Positions 1-7,679 of a DNA stretch of 64,000 nucleotides are shown one piece after another. Source of the DNA: Propionibacteriaceae bacterium P6A17 (lineage in GTDB: Bacteria > Actinomycetota > Actinomycetes > Propionibacteriales > Propionibacteriaceae); assembly GCA_000619965.1 (NCBI GenBank), contig KK211045.1, positions 62,736 to 126,735 of the forward strand, written 5' to 3'. The notes beneath the pieces were generated by a model. It was not told the DNA's origin. It made no database searches and was given only the letters and a program-made list of their open reading frames with translations. A program made the position numbers and the translations under genes. Positions within the stretch are counted from its first letter, which is position 1. The number at the start of each line of letters is the position of its first letter.

Positions 1-394
1 CGTCGGGCTCGCCGCAGCGTGTGACTTCCTCGACGGCATCGGCCTGGACGCGATCGAGGCACACGAGCACGCGATCACCGAATACGCCCTCGACAAGCTG
101 CTCGCCATCGACGGATTCCAGTTGCTGGGCCCGTCGGACGTGTACGAGCGTGGGCCCGCGATCTCCTTCAACATCGACGGCGTCCACCCCCACGACGTGA
201 TGCAGCTCTTCGACAGCCGCGGCGTCGCCATCCGTGGCGGTCACCACTGCGCGCGCCCACTGCACCGTCGTTTCGGCGTGCAGTCGTCGACGCGTGCCAG
301 CTCCTACCTATACACGACGACGGCCGAGATCGACGCGCTCGCCGACGCGATGGTCTACACCCGCGACTACTTCGCGCCGAGGTTCGGAGGCTGA
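1..394 (+). CDS. sufS: Cysteine desulfurase SufS, C-terminal part (cut by window edge)
   Basis: Only the last 130 residues are in the window; the gene begins upstream, and the frame starts at base 2. The segment RGGHHCARPLHRRFG (around window position 235-279) matches the active-site cysteine loop of class-II (SufS-type) cysteine desulfurases. In that family the cysteine takes sulfur from the PLP-bound cysteine as a persulfide. It is followed two bases after its stop by sufU and then a SufT-like gene, so it belongs to the SUF iron-sulfur assembly operon. SufS family membership is secure from the Cys loop and neighbours; the PLP lysine lies outside the window. Confidence 0.93.
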   Translation, partial: VGLAAACDFLDGIGLDAIEAHEHAITEYALDKLLAIDGFQLLGPSDVYERGPAISFNIDGVHPHDVMQLFDSRGVAIRGGHHCARPLHRRFGVQSSTRASSYLYTTTAEIDALADAMVYTRDYFAPRFGG

Positions 395-396
395 CC

Positions 397-846
397 ATGG
401 ACGTTGACGAGCTCTACCAGACGATCATCCTCGACCACTACCGCGAGAAGCACCACAGCGGATTGCGGGACCCGCACGACGTCGAGGTGCATCACGTCAA
501 CCCATCATGTGGCGACGAGCTGACCCTGCGCGTGCACCTCGCGGGCGGCAACGTCGAGGACGTGTCGTACCACGCAGAGGGCTGCTCGATCTCGCAGGCT
601 TCTACGTCGATCATGACGGACCTGCTGATCGGCAGGGACGTCCAAGACGCGTTGGCGATGCACGACGAGTTCCTGCACGTCATGCAGTCCAAGGGTGAGG
701 AGACACCCGACGAGGACCGGTTTGAGGACGCGATCGCGTTCGCCGGCGTCGCGAAGTTCCCGGCGCGCGTGAAGTGCGCGCTCCTCGGATGGTCTGCGGT
801 CCGCGACGCCATCCTCCAAGCCCAAGCGAAGGAGCAGCAGCAATGA
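397..846 (+). CDS. sufU: SufU Fe-S assembly / sulfur-transfer protein
   Basis: A 149-residue protein of the usual SufU size. It has the three conserved cysteines C38 (PSCGDE), C63 (EGCSIS) and C127 (VKCALLGW), plus D40. In the family these bind zinc and accept persulfide sulfur from SufS. The insertion between C63 and C127 distinguishes SufU from IscU. The start ATG lies two bases after the sufS stop, with GGAGG overlapping the sufS end as ribosome binding site. The downstream gene overlaps its stop by ATGA, so translation is probably coupled across the SUF operon. Confidence 0.95.
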   Translation: MDVDELYQTIILDHYREKHHSGLRDPHDVEVHHVNPSCGDELTLRVHLAGGNVEDVSYHAEGCSISQASTSIMTDLLIGRDVQDALAMHDEFLHVMQSKGEETPDEDRFEDAIAFAGVAKFPARVKCALLGWSAVRDAILQAQAKEQQQ

Positions 847-1214
847 CTGAATCCCGCCCCAGCGACCTCGTCGACGACGAGTTCCCCGACGGCCCGCCGT
901 CGGCGATCCCGAGCGAGGACGACATCACCGAGGCGATGAAGGACGTCGTCGACCCTGAATTGATGGTCAACGTCGTCGATCTTGGCCTCCTGTACGGTGT
1001 CGCCGTCGACGCCGAGGGCAACGTGACCCTCGACATGACGCTCACCTCACCGACGTGCCCGCTGACCGACAAGATCGAGTACGACACGAAGTACGTCCTC
1101 GACGGGCTGGCCAACTCGGTCACCATCAACTGGGTGTGGCTGCCGCCGTGGACGCTGGACATGATCACCGACGACGGCCGCGAGCAGTTGCGTTCGATCG
1201 GGTACAACATCTGA
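843..1214 (+). CDS. sufT: SufT-like MIP18/DUF59 metal-sulfur cluster assembly factor
   Basis: A 123-residue DUF59 (MIP18/PaaD-like) protein. Visible family features are the DPEL segment (residues 37-40), VVDLGLLYG and the conserved cysteine C72 in TSPTCPLTD, followed by WLPPW. DUF59 proteins next to suf genes act as accessory Fe-S maturation factors (SufT); the exact client proteins are unknown. The chosen ATG overlaps the sufU stop (ATGA). An upstream in-frame start at 774 is possible but would lie deep inside sufU. It is the last gene of the SUF operon here. Confidence 0.9.
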   Translation: MTESRPSDLVDDEFPDGPPSAIPSEDDITEAMKDVVDPELMVNVVDLGLLYGVAVDAEGNVTLDMTLTSPTCPLTDKIEYDTKYVLDGLANSVTINWVWLPPWTLDMITDDGREQLRSIGYNI

Positions 1215-1291
1215 TCGGGCGCCGACCCTCGTCGGAACGCCCGGCGTGCTCCCCGGATGGGCAGTGCGCCGGGCGGTTCGCGTTCCAGGAC

Positions 1292-1297
1292 TAGAGT
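1292..1297 (+). promoter_or_regulatory. Leaderless -10 element TAGAGT of the rarD-like gene
   Basis: TAGAGT ends 8 nt before the GTG start, with no Shine-Dalgarno sequence between. This fits transcription starting at or near the initiation codon. Confidence 0.6.
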
Positions 1298-1305
1298 TGG
1301 CGGCC

Positions 1306-2205
1306 GTGACGAAGGACGAGCGGATCGGGTGGCTGTCTGGTTTCTCGGCGTACCTGTTGTGGGGCGTGTTCCCGCTGTACTTCGTGCTGTTCCAGCGCAC
1401 GGGCGCGCTCGAGGTGGTGGCGCACCGGATCGTGTGGAGCTTCGTGTTCTGCATGCTCCTGCTGGTGGCGCTGCGCGGGGTGCGGCGCTTCGTCGGACTG
1501 TGGCGTGACCGACGGACCGCCCTGCTGCTCGCAGCGGCGGGAGTGCTCATCACGCTCAACTGGTCGCTCTACGTGATTGGCGTCCTGAGCGGCCGAACGA
1601 TCGAGGCTGCGCTCGGGTACTTCATCAATCCGCTGGCGGCGGTGGCGTTCGGCGTCGTGGTGTTCCGCGAGCGACTCCGCCTGCTGCAGAAGGTGGCGCT
1701 GGTGTTCGGCGCGCTGGCCGTCGTCGTCATGGTGGTGGCATACGGGCAGGTGCCGTGGATCGCGCTCGGGCTGGCGGCGTCGTTCGCGTCCTATTCGGTG
1801 GTGAAGAAGCTCGTGGGGGCGAAGGTGCAGGCCGTCGACGGGCTGGCGTCGGAGACCGCCGTGATGGTGCCTCTGGCGCTCGGATACCTGCTGTTCCTCG
1901 CGGTGCGGGGCGCCGGCTCGTTTTCCCTGTCGGGCTACGGGGCGCTGCTCGCGACGACGGGCGTCGTGACGGCGGTGCCTCTGTTGTTGTTCGCGGTGGC
2001 GGCGCGGTCGATCCCGATGGTCGGAATCGGGATGCTGCAATACCAGTCGCCGGTGTGGCAGTTCCTGATCGGCTGGCTCGTGTTCGGTGAGCCGATGCCT
2101 GCGTCCCGGTGGGCGGGCTTCGTGCTGGTGTGGATCGCGATCGCGGTGTTCATCGCCGACATCGTGCTCGTCGTGCGGGCCCACAGGCGGGCGCTGCGGT
2201 CGTGA
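1306..2205 (+). CDS. rarD: RarD-like EamA-family permease
   Basis: A 299-residue integral membrane protein with about ten hydrophobic segments, matching the RarD branch of the EamA (drug/metabolite) transporter superfamily. Recognisable family stretches include the N-terminal YLLWGVFPLYF, AHRIVWS and the mid-protein NWSLYVIGV. The substrate of RarD proteins is not established; the name comes from chloramphenicol-sensitivity phenotypes. I place the start at GTG 1306, after which the family N-terminus begins, not at 1246. A TAGAGT hexamer 8 nt upstream supports this as a leaderless start. Confidence 0.88.
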   Translation: MTKDERIGWLSGFSAYLLWGVFPLYFVLFQRTGALEVVAHRIVWSFVFCMLLLVALRGVRRFVGLWRDRRTALLLAAAGVLITLNWSLYVIGVLSGRTIEAALGYFINPLAAVAFGVVVFRERLRLLQKVALVFGALAVVVMVVAYGQVPWIALGLAASFASYSVVKKLVGAKVQAVDGLASETAVMVPLALGYLLFLAVRGAGSFSLSGYGALLATTGVVTAVPLLLFAVAARSIPMVGIGMLQYQSPVWQFLIGWLVFGEPMPASRWAGFVLVWIAIAVFIADIVLVVRAHRRALRS

Positions 2206-2253
2206 GGCCGCAGCGGGCGAGCGAGGCCCGTTGGCGGAGCGATCGACGCCCGG

Positions 2254-2290
2254 TTGGTCGAGTGCGCCGCGGAGCGGCGTGATCGGGGCC
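2254..2290 (+). repeat. Intergenic palindromic repeat, family B, copy 1
   Basis: A 37-bp unit starting TTGGTCGAGTG and ending TGATCGGGGCC, with an internal hairpin CGCCGC-GGA-GCGGCG. Three further copies lie at 2360-2476. The 2206-2611 gap between rarD and the ABC-F gene holds only these repeats, the family C copies and the ABC-F promoter. Confidence 0.85.
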
Positions 2291-2345
2291 TGCCGGGGGG
2301 TCTTCGGTGGTCGTTTCGAGACGGCCCTTCGGGCCTCCTCAACGA
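2291..2345 (+). repeat. Intergenic palindromic repeat, family C, copy 1
   Basis: About 55 bp ending in the hairpin unit TTTCGAGACGGCC-CTTC-GGGCCTCCTCAACGA, with a GGCC/GGCC-type stem. An almost identical copy is at 2477-2530, so the two C copies flank the tandem B array. Confidence 0.85.
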
Positions 2346-2359
2346 TCGGGGTTGGGGTA

Positions 2360-2476
2360 TTGGTCGAGTGTGTCGCGTGGCGGCGTGATCGAGACCCCGT
2401 TGGTCGAGTGTGTCGCGTGGCGGCGTGATCGAGACCCCGTTGGTCGAGTGCGTCGCGTAGCGGCGTGATCGAGACC
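2360..2476 (+). repeat. Tandem array of three family B repeats, period 40 bp
   Basis: Units of 37 bp at 2360-2396, 2400-2436 and 2440-2476, separated by CCG. The first two are identical and the third differs at two positions. Each runs from TTGGTCGAGTG to GTGATCGAGACC, with an imperfect hairpin at its centre. Confidence 0.92.
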
Positions 2477-2530
2477 TGCCGGGGGTCCTCGGTGGTCGTT
2501 TCGAGACGGCCTTTCGGGCCTCCTCAACGA
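2477..2530 (+). repeat. Intergenic palindromic repeat, family C, copy 2
   Basis: A direct copy of the 2291-2345 unit, with one indel and a few substitutions. It has the same GGCC-TTTC-GGCC-like hairpin followed by TCCTCAACGA. Confidence 0.85.
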
Positions 2531-2597
2531 ACTGGGAGCGGGTGGCCGCAGTGCCGCCGCGGGCGTCGCCGATGGGCTGGATTTGACCGTGGTGGCG

Positions 2598-2603
2598 TAG
2601 ACT
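2598..2603 (+). promoter_or_regulatory. Leaderless -10 element TAGACT of the ABC-F gene
   Basis: TAGACT ends 8 nt before the GTG start at 2612, with no ribosome binding site in between. Confidence 0.6.
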
Positions 2604-2611
2604 CACCCCTC

Positions 2612-4210
2612 GTGCTGCAGGCAAAGGACGTAGAAGTGAGGGCGGGAGCGAGGCTCCTGCTCTCCCCGGTGTCGTTCCAGATCATCAACGGCGACCGGAT
2701 CGGCCTCGTTGGCCGCAACGGCGCCGGCAAGACGACGCTCACGAAGGTGCTCTCCGGCGAAGCGCTGCCCGCAGGCGGATCGGTCTCGCGCTCCGGCACG
2801 CTCGGCTACCTGCCGCAGGATCCGCGCTCCGGTGATCCGGAGCAGATCGCACGCGACCGCATCCTCGCCGCCCGCGGCCTCGACCGGGCCGTGCGCCGCA
2901 TGAAGGAGGCCGAGGCCATCATGGCCGAAGGGACGGACTTCGAGCGCGAGCAGGCAATGTCCGCCTACACGAAGGCGGAGAACGCGTTCGTCGCGGCCGG
3001 CGGCTACGCGGCGGAATCGGAGGCGGCACGGATCGCGGCCAACCTCGGCCTTCCAGACCGCGTGCTCTCCCAGCCTCTCAAGACCCTCTCGGGCGGCCAG
3101 CGTCGGCGCATCGAGCTCGCACGCATCCTCTTCTCCGACGCCGACACGCTGCTCCTCGACGAGCCGACGAACCACCTCGACGCCGACTCGATCACCTGGC
3201 TGCGCAGCTATCTGCAGAACTTCCCGGGCGGTCTGCTCGTCATCAGCCACGACGTCGACCTGCTCGGCGCCGTCGTCAACAAGGTGTTCCACCTCGACGC
3301 CAACCGTGCGGAGATGGACATCTACTCGATGGACTGGAAGCGCTACCTCATCCAGCGAGACACCGACGAGAAGCGTCGACGGCGCGAGCTCGCCAACGCG
3401 GAACGCAAGGCGAGCCAGCTCATGGCACAGGCCGACAAGATGCGCGCGAAGGCGACGAAGGCCGTCGCGGCGCAGAACATGGCCAAGCGCGCCGAAAAGT
3501 TGCTTGCAGGCGTCGAGGGGGAGCGGGTGCAGGACAAGGTGGCGAAGATTCGCTTCCCCGACCCAGCGCCGTCGGGCAAGACCCCGCTCACTGGCGAGGG
3601 GCTCAGCAAGTCCTACGGGTCGCTGGAGGTGTTCACCGCCGTGGACCTCGCCATCGACCGCGGCTCCAAGGTGGTCATCCTGGGCCTCAACGGCGCCGGC
3701 AAGACGACGATGCTGCGGCTTCTCGCGGGCATCGAGGAGCCCACATCGGGCAAGGTCATGTTGGGGCACGGCGCGAAGCTCGGCTACTACGCGCAGGAAC
3801 ACGAGACTCTCGACGTGGACCGCTCCGTCCTCGACAACATGAAGTCCGCCTCTCCGAACCTGGGCGACACCGAGGTGCGCAAGGTGCTGGGCTCGTTCCT
3901 GTTCTCTGGCGACGACGTCGAGAAGCCCGCCAAGGTGCTGTCGGGCGGCGAGAAGACCCGTCTCGCGCTCGCGATGCTCGTCGTCTCGGCGGCCAATGTG
4001 CTGCTGTTGGACGAGCCGACGAACAACCTCGACCCCGCCTCGCGTGCGGAGGTGCTGAACGCCATCCGCACCTACACGGGCGCCGTGATCCTCGTCACCC
4101 ACGACCCGGGTGCGGTCGAAGCGCTCGAACCCGATCGGGTGCTGGTGTTGCCCGACGGGGTGGAAGACCTGTGGAGCCCCGAGTACGCGGAGCTGATCCA
4201 GTTGGCGTGA
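2612..4210 (+). CDS. ABC-F family ATPase (two ABC domains, no membrane part)
   Basis: A 532-residue protein with two ABC ATPase domains. The first has Walker A GRNGAGKTT (about residues 34-42), signature LSGGQ (about 157) and LLLDEPTNHLD (about 179). The second has Walker A GLNGAGKTT (about 356), LSGGE (about 442) and LLLDEPTNNLD (about 463). Between them lies a basic, helical linker rich in K/R/A (about 250-310), as in ABC-F proteins. These act on the ribosome, not in transport, as translation factors or antibiotic-protection proteins. Which role applies here cannot be read from the sequence. Start GTG 2612 is preferred over 2465, because everything before it is repeat DNA. Confidence 0.92.
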   Translation: MLQAKDVEVRAGARLLLSPVSFQIINGDRIGLVGRNGAGKTTLTKVLSGEALPAGGSVSRSGTLGYLPQDPRSGDPEQIARDRILAARGLDRAVRRMKEAEAIMAEGTDFEREQAMSAYTKAENAFVAAGGYAAESEAARIAANLGLPDRVLSQPLKTLSGGQRRRIELARILFSDADTLLLDEPTNHLDADSITWLRSYLQNFPGGLLVISHDVDLLGAVVNKVFHLDANRAEMDIYSMDWKRYLIQRDTDEKRRRRELANAERKASQLMAQADKMRAKATKAVAAQNMAKRAEKLLAGVEGERVQDKVAKIRFPDPAPSGKTPLTGEGLSKSYGSLEVFTAVDLAIDRGSKVVILGLNGAGKTTMLRLLAGIEEPTSGKVMLGHGAKLGYYAQEHETLDVDRSVLDNMKSASPNLGDTEVRKVLGSFLFSGDDVEKPAKVLSGGEKTRLALAMLVVSAANVLLLDEPTNNLDPASRAEVLNAIRTYTGAVILVTHDPGAVEALEPDRVLVLPDGVEDLWSPEYAELIQLA

Positions 4211-4296
4211 ACGCCAGCCAGTCCACGACGGTGAGCGAGTGCGCAGTATGGCCGCGCGTTTCCCGTCGGGGCGTGCGATTCGCGGGCACGCGGGCC

Positions 4297-4302
4297 TAGC
4301 GT
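4297..4302 (+). promoter_or_regulatory. -10 element TAGCGT upstream of the phosphohexomutase gene
   Basis: TAGCGT lies 35 nt before the ATG, leaving a short leader that carries the strong GGAGGG ribosome site at 4327-4332. No good -35 is visible. Confidence 0.45.
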
Positions 4303-4337
4303 TGAGGTGACGGCAACAAGACTTCTGGAGGGTCACC

Positions 4338-5765
4338 ATGGCACGCATTGCATTCGGGACCGGCGGCTGGCGGGCGATCATCGGGGACGAGTTCGTGCGG
4401 CAGAACGTGCGGTTGCTCACCTCGGCGCTCGCCCGCAAGATGCTGGAGGAGGGCGTCGCGGACGAGGGCATCGTGATCGGCTACGACCGCCGATTCCTGT
4501 CCGACGTGGCCGCGCAGTGGGCCGCGCAGGTGTTCGCCGGCCACGGCATCAAGGCGAGCGTCATCAAGCTGAAGCAGGCGCCGACCCCGCTGATCATGTG
4601 GACGGTGGAGCATCACGGTTTCCCCTACGGCATGGCGATCACCGCTTCCCACAACCCTGCGCTCTACAACGGCATCAAGGTCTTCACCCGCGGTGGCAAG
4701 GACGCGGACAAGCCCGTCACCGACGACATCGAGCGCCGCATGGCCGACATCGAGGGCGCGGCCGAGGCCGACATCCCGGAGCTCACGTACGAGGAGGGGC
4801 TCGCGCAGGGGCTCATCGAGGAGATCAACACCTTCAACGGCTACATCGACTCCATCATGGGCATGGTCGACATGGACGCCATCCGCAACGCCCGCCTGAA
4901 GGTGGCGCTCGACCCGATGTTCGGCGTTTCCCGCACCTCACTGCAGACGCTGCTGCTCACCGCCCGCTGTGAGGTGGACGTCATCAACGACCGCCACGAC
5001 ACCCTGTTCGGCGGCAGGCTCCCGTCGCCGACCTCGCACACTCTGTACTCGTTGAGCCGCTTCGTCACCGAGAACGGCTGCGACATCGGCATCGCCACCG
5101 ACGGCGACGCGGACCGGATCGGCATCATCGACGACCGCGGCCAGTTCGTGCACCCCAACCAGTTGCTCGTGATGCTCTACTACTACCTGGTGAAGTACAA
5201 GGGCTGGGAGGGGCCGGTGGTGCGCAACGTCGCCACGACGAGCCTCCTCGACGACGTCGCCGAGCGCTTCGGGCAGGTGTGCCACGAGGTGCCCGTCGGA
5301 TTCAAGTGGATCTCGTCCAAGATGCTCGAGACGAACGCGATCCTGGGCGGGGAGTCGTCGGGCGGTCTGACGGTTCGCGGGCACATCAGCGGCAAGGACG
5401 GCATCTACGCCGCAATGCTGCTCGTCGAAATGCTCGCGGTCTCCGGCAAGAAGATGAGCGAGCTCTACGACGAGATCACCGGCCAGTTCCCGCCGCACTA
5501 CATGGCGGAGACGGACTTCAAGTTCCGCCCCGAGCAGAAGCCGGAGATCCTCAAGATCCTCATGGAGGAGCGGCGGCTGCCCGAGTTCTCCGAGGAAGTC
5601 ACCGGCACCAACTACATGGACGGCTGCAAGGTGTATTTCGCCGACGGGTGGATCATTGCCCGCTTCTCCGGCACCGAGCCGCTTCTGCGCATCTTCTGCG
5701 AGATGCCCGACCGCGAGCGCGCCGAACGCACCTGCGAGGAGTTCCGCCAGTTCTTGGGCCTGTGA
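4338..5765 (+). CDS. Phosphoglucomutase/phosphomannomutase family enzyme
   Basis: A 475-residue alpha-D-phosphohexomutase. Visible motifs are the N-terminal FGTGGWRAIIGDEF, the phosphoserine loop TASHNP (around residue 101), the metal-binding loop TDGDADR (around 253), the sugar-binding GGESSGG (around 336) and the phosphate-binding RFSGTEPLLR (around 441). The family interconverts hexose 1- and 6-phosphates through a phosphoserine enzyme. Glucose versus mannose preference cannot be decided from these motifs. A GGAGGG ribosome site 5 nt before the ATG supports the start. It appears monocistronic and is followed by palindromic repeats. Confidence 0.93.
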   Translation: MARIAFGTGGWRAIIGDEFVRQNVRLLTSALARKMLEEGVADEGIVIGYDRRFLSDVAAQWAAQVFAGHGIKASVIKLKQAPTPLIMWTVEHHGFPYGMAITASHNPALYNGIKVFTRGGKDADKPVTDDIERRMADIEGAAEADIPELTYEEGLAQGLIEEINTFNGYIDSIMGMVDMDAIRNARLKVALDPMFGVSRTSLQTLLLTARCEVDVINDRHDTLFGGRLPSPTSHTLYSLSRFVTENGCDIGIATDGDADRIGIIDDRGQFVHPNQLLVMLYYYLVKYKGWEGPVVRNVATTSLLDDVAERFGQVCHEVPVGFKWISSKMLETNAILGGESSGGLTVRGHISGKDGIYAAMLLVEMLAVSGKKMSELYDEITGQFPPHYMAETDFKFRPEQKPEILKILMEERRLPEFSEEVTGTNYMDGCKVYFADGWIIARFSGTEPLLRIFCEMPDRERAERTCEEFRQFLGL

Positions 5766-5791
5766 GGTAGGTCCTCGCGGACATCTCCGGC

Positions 5792-5880
5792 GTCTCGATA
5801 CGCCGACTTCGTCGGCTACTCGACGATCGGGGTGCCGGTGTGTTTGTTGGTCGAGTAGGCGCGCAGCGCCGTATCGAGAC
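5792..5880 (+). repeat. Intergenic palindromic repeat pair, family A, copy 1
   Basis: An 89-bp unit bounded by perfect 10-bp inverted ends GTCTCGATAC ... GTATCGAGAC. Each half carries its own small hairpin: CCGAC-TTC-GTCGG on the left and GCGC-GCA-GCGC on the right. Each half also has CTACTCGAC or its reverse complement inside. The region 5766-6062 has no gene; it holds this unit and a second, expanded copy. Confidence 0.92.
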
Positions 5881-5915
5881 CTGGCCTGTGAGGTGGGTCC
5901 GCCTGGGGGTCGGGC

Positions 5916-6053
5916 GTCTCGATACGCCGACTTCGTCGGCTACTCGACGATCGGGGAGCGGGGCTACTCGACGATCGGGGAGCGGGGCTACTCGACGATC
6001 GGGGTGCCGGTGTGTTTGTTGGTCGAGTAGGCGCGGAGCGCCGTATCGAGACC
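5916..6053 (+). repeat. Intergenic palindromic repeat pair, family A, copy 2 (expanded)
   Basis: Same organisation and same ends as the 5792-5880 unit, but longer by 48 bp because an internal 24-bp segment is repeated (see 5940-6011). Confidence 0.92.
5940..6011 (+). repeat. 24-bp tandem repeat inside the family A element
   Basis: Units start at 5940, 5964 and 5988, each beginning CTACTCGACGATCGGGG. The first two end AGCGGGG and are identical; the third diverges into TGCCGGTG. This looks like slippage or unequal expansion within a repeat. Confidence 0.9.
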
Positions 6054-6062
6054 AGCCCACCG

Positions 6063-7631
6063 CTACGACGACGCCTGCACCTCGACGCGGTCGAAGAGCT
6101 CGGGTTCGTCGTCGACGGGGCACCTCCAGCACTCGAGGGCGCCGGCGGCGCCGTCGAACAGCGTGAACGTGAGGACGTCCGAGTCGCCCCAAGGCTGGGC
6201 CGCAGGGGGAGTGCCGTGGGGGTCGCCGACGGGCCGGTACTCGTCGGTGCGCCAAGGCGCCGGAGGGACGGGCCGGGGGTGGGCGCCGTCGTGGATGCCG
6301 TGGGATCGGCCGACGTTGCTGGCCTCCAAGTACTGCGTGCCGCCGCGGGTGAAGCGGCCCCAGCAGTGCGAATGCCCGCTGATGACGAGATCCACGCCGG
6401 CCCGCTCGAGGAGCGGCATGACGTCGTGGTAGAACGCGTTGCGCGACTGTGAGTACTCGTAGCGGATGCCGACGAGGTGCCCGTCGTCGTATTCCTCGAT
6501 GCGTTCGGGCTCGCAAAATGGGGGTTCGACGTTGCCGCCCCAGCCGAGCGCGCCCTCGTGGAGCTGCACGACGGTGTACCTCGCCTGGTGTCGTGCCTGC
6601 GACGCGAGCTCGGCTGCCAGCCAGGTGTACTGCTCGCTGCCCGGCGCGATGTCGCTGAACAGGTGGCAGCCGTGGCCCTGCCTGAGCGGGTCGTCGAGAT
6701 GGCTGCTCGCTTCCTGGTAGCGGCTGGCGTGCGTGCGTTGCGCGGGGTCTGGGTCGGCGTCGAAGCCGCGCCACATGCGGGTGTGGAACAACGTGATGAG
6801 GCGGATGTTGCCGATCGTCGTCGCATGCCAGCGGGGAGGGGCGCTCCAAGGGAGCCCGAACAGCTCGTCGAAGGTGGTGAGCGACCACGAGTGGTCCTCG
6901 ATCCAGCGGCGACGTTCCGGGTCGACGAGGTGGGTGGGGCAGTGCGCAAGGGCCACGTCGCGTGGCACCGCCGACATCGACAGTCCACCGTGGGCCGCGA
7001 CGGCGCCCTGCACCTCGTGATTGCCGATGCAGGGGATGATGGGTGTGCGTTGGAGAAGCGGCGCGCCCACGCTGGGCCGCCCGCGCGATCCGACGGCGCT
7101 CGCCCAGCCCTGCATGGTGCGGAAGAACGCGTGCGGGTGCTCGAACCATTCGAGCGCGCGGTCGGGGACGTTGACCAGGTCCCCGCTGAACACGACGGCG
7201 TCAACGTCGCCGAGCGTCGCTGCGGCGAGCTCCATGCAGTGTGCGGCATTGGGGAAGAGTTGGTGGTCCGAGGTGAGCAGCAGGCGGGCGGGGGCGCCGT
7301 CGCGTGGAGTGGCGCGGAGCTCAAATGTCGGGCTCCGGTGCGTCGCGCCGCAGGCGGTGACCTCGACGGCGTAGCGGTGACTGCGTCCGGGCGCAAGGTG
7401 CCGCACTCGCGCCACGTGGCGCCATACCTGCCTGGTCGTGACCCGGCCGTAAGCATCGTCGGCTGCCCGTGAGAGAGGGTGGCTGGTGGCGGCGTACTCG
7501 CCGTCGCCGACGATGACCCTCGCCCGGTCCGCGCGCTCGCTCGTGCACCAGGCGACGACCGCCTCGCCGTCCCGCGGGGCCAGGAGGTACGGATGGGTCA
7601 GGAAAGGCCTTTCGGGCGGGGCGACGGGCAT
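6063..7631 (-). CDS. Calcineurin-like metallophosphoesterase, PAP-like
   Basis: A 522-residue protein with an N-terminal fibronectin/PAP-like region (about 1-110) followed by a metallophosphoesterase domain. Metal-binding motifs visible are SDHQ (about 120), SGDLVN (about 148), GNHEV (about 202) and GHSHCWGRF (about 420). The first aspartate motif is altered from the usual DxH to SDHQ. No signal peptide is evident, so it is probably cytoplasmic. Substrate unknown; purple-acid-phosphatase-like phosphatase or phosphodiesterase activity is the family expectation. It is transcribed divergently from the YwiC-like gene from a shared 48-bp gap. A TAGGGT hexamer 6 nt before the ATG indicates a leaderless mRNA. 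Confidence 0.85.
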   Translation of the reverse strand: MPVAPPERPFLTHPYLLAPRDGEAVVAWCTSERADRARVIVGDGEYAATSHPLSRAADDAYGRVTTRQVWRHVARVRHLAPGRSHRYAVEVTACGATHRSPTFELRATPRDGAPARLLLTSDHQLFPNAAHCMELAAATLGDVDAVVFSGDLVNVPDRALEWFEHPHAFFRTMQGWASAVGSRGRPSVGAPLLQRTPIIPCIGNHEVQGAVAAHGGLSMSAVPRDVALAHCPTHLVDPERRRWIEDHSWSLTTFDELFGLPWSAPPRWHATTIGNIRLITLFHTRMWRGFDADPDPAQRTHASRYQEASSHLDDPLRQGHGCHLFSDIAPGSEQYTWLAAELASQARHQARYTVVQLHEGALGWGGNVEPPFCEPERIEEYDDGHLVGIRYEYSQSRNAFYHDVMPLLERAGVDLVISGHSHCWGRFTRGGTQYLEASNVGRSHGIHDGAHPRPVPPAPWRTDEYRPVGDPHGTPPAAQPWGDSDVLTFTLFDGAAGALECWRCPVDDEPELFDRVEVQASS

Positions 7632-7637
7632 GGCCTC

Positions 7638-7673
7638 ACCCTAGCCGGACGGGTGCGGCGTGGAGGCTACGCT
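7638..7673. promoter_or_regulatory. Back-to-back leaderless promoters (phosphoesterase / YwiC-like)
   Basis: The minus strand has TAGGGT (7638-7643) 6 nt from ATG 7631. The plus strand has TACGCT (7668-7673) 6 nt from ATG 7680. Only 48 bp separate the two start codons, so each -35 region lies in or near the other gene. Confidence 0.6.
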
Positions 7674-7679
7674 GGGGCG

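Noticed and set aside
2360-2476. CRISPR array
   Set aside because: The repeats are separated by only 3 bp, there are no variable spacers, and no cas genes are nearby. The same holds for 5940-6011.
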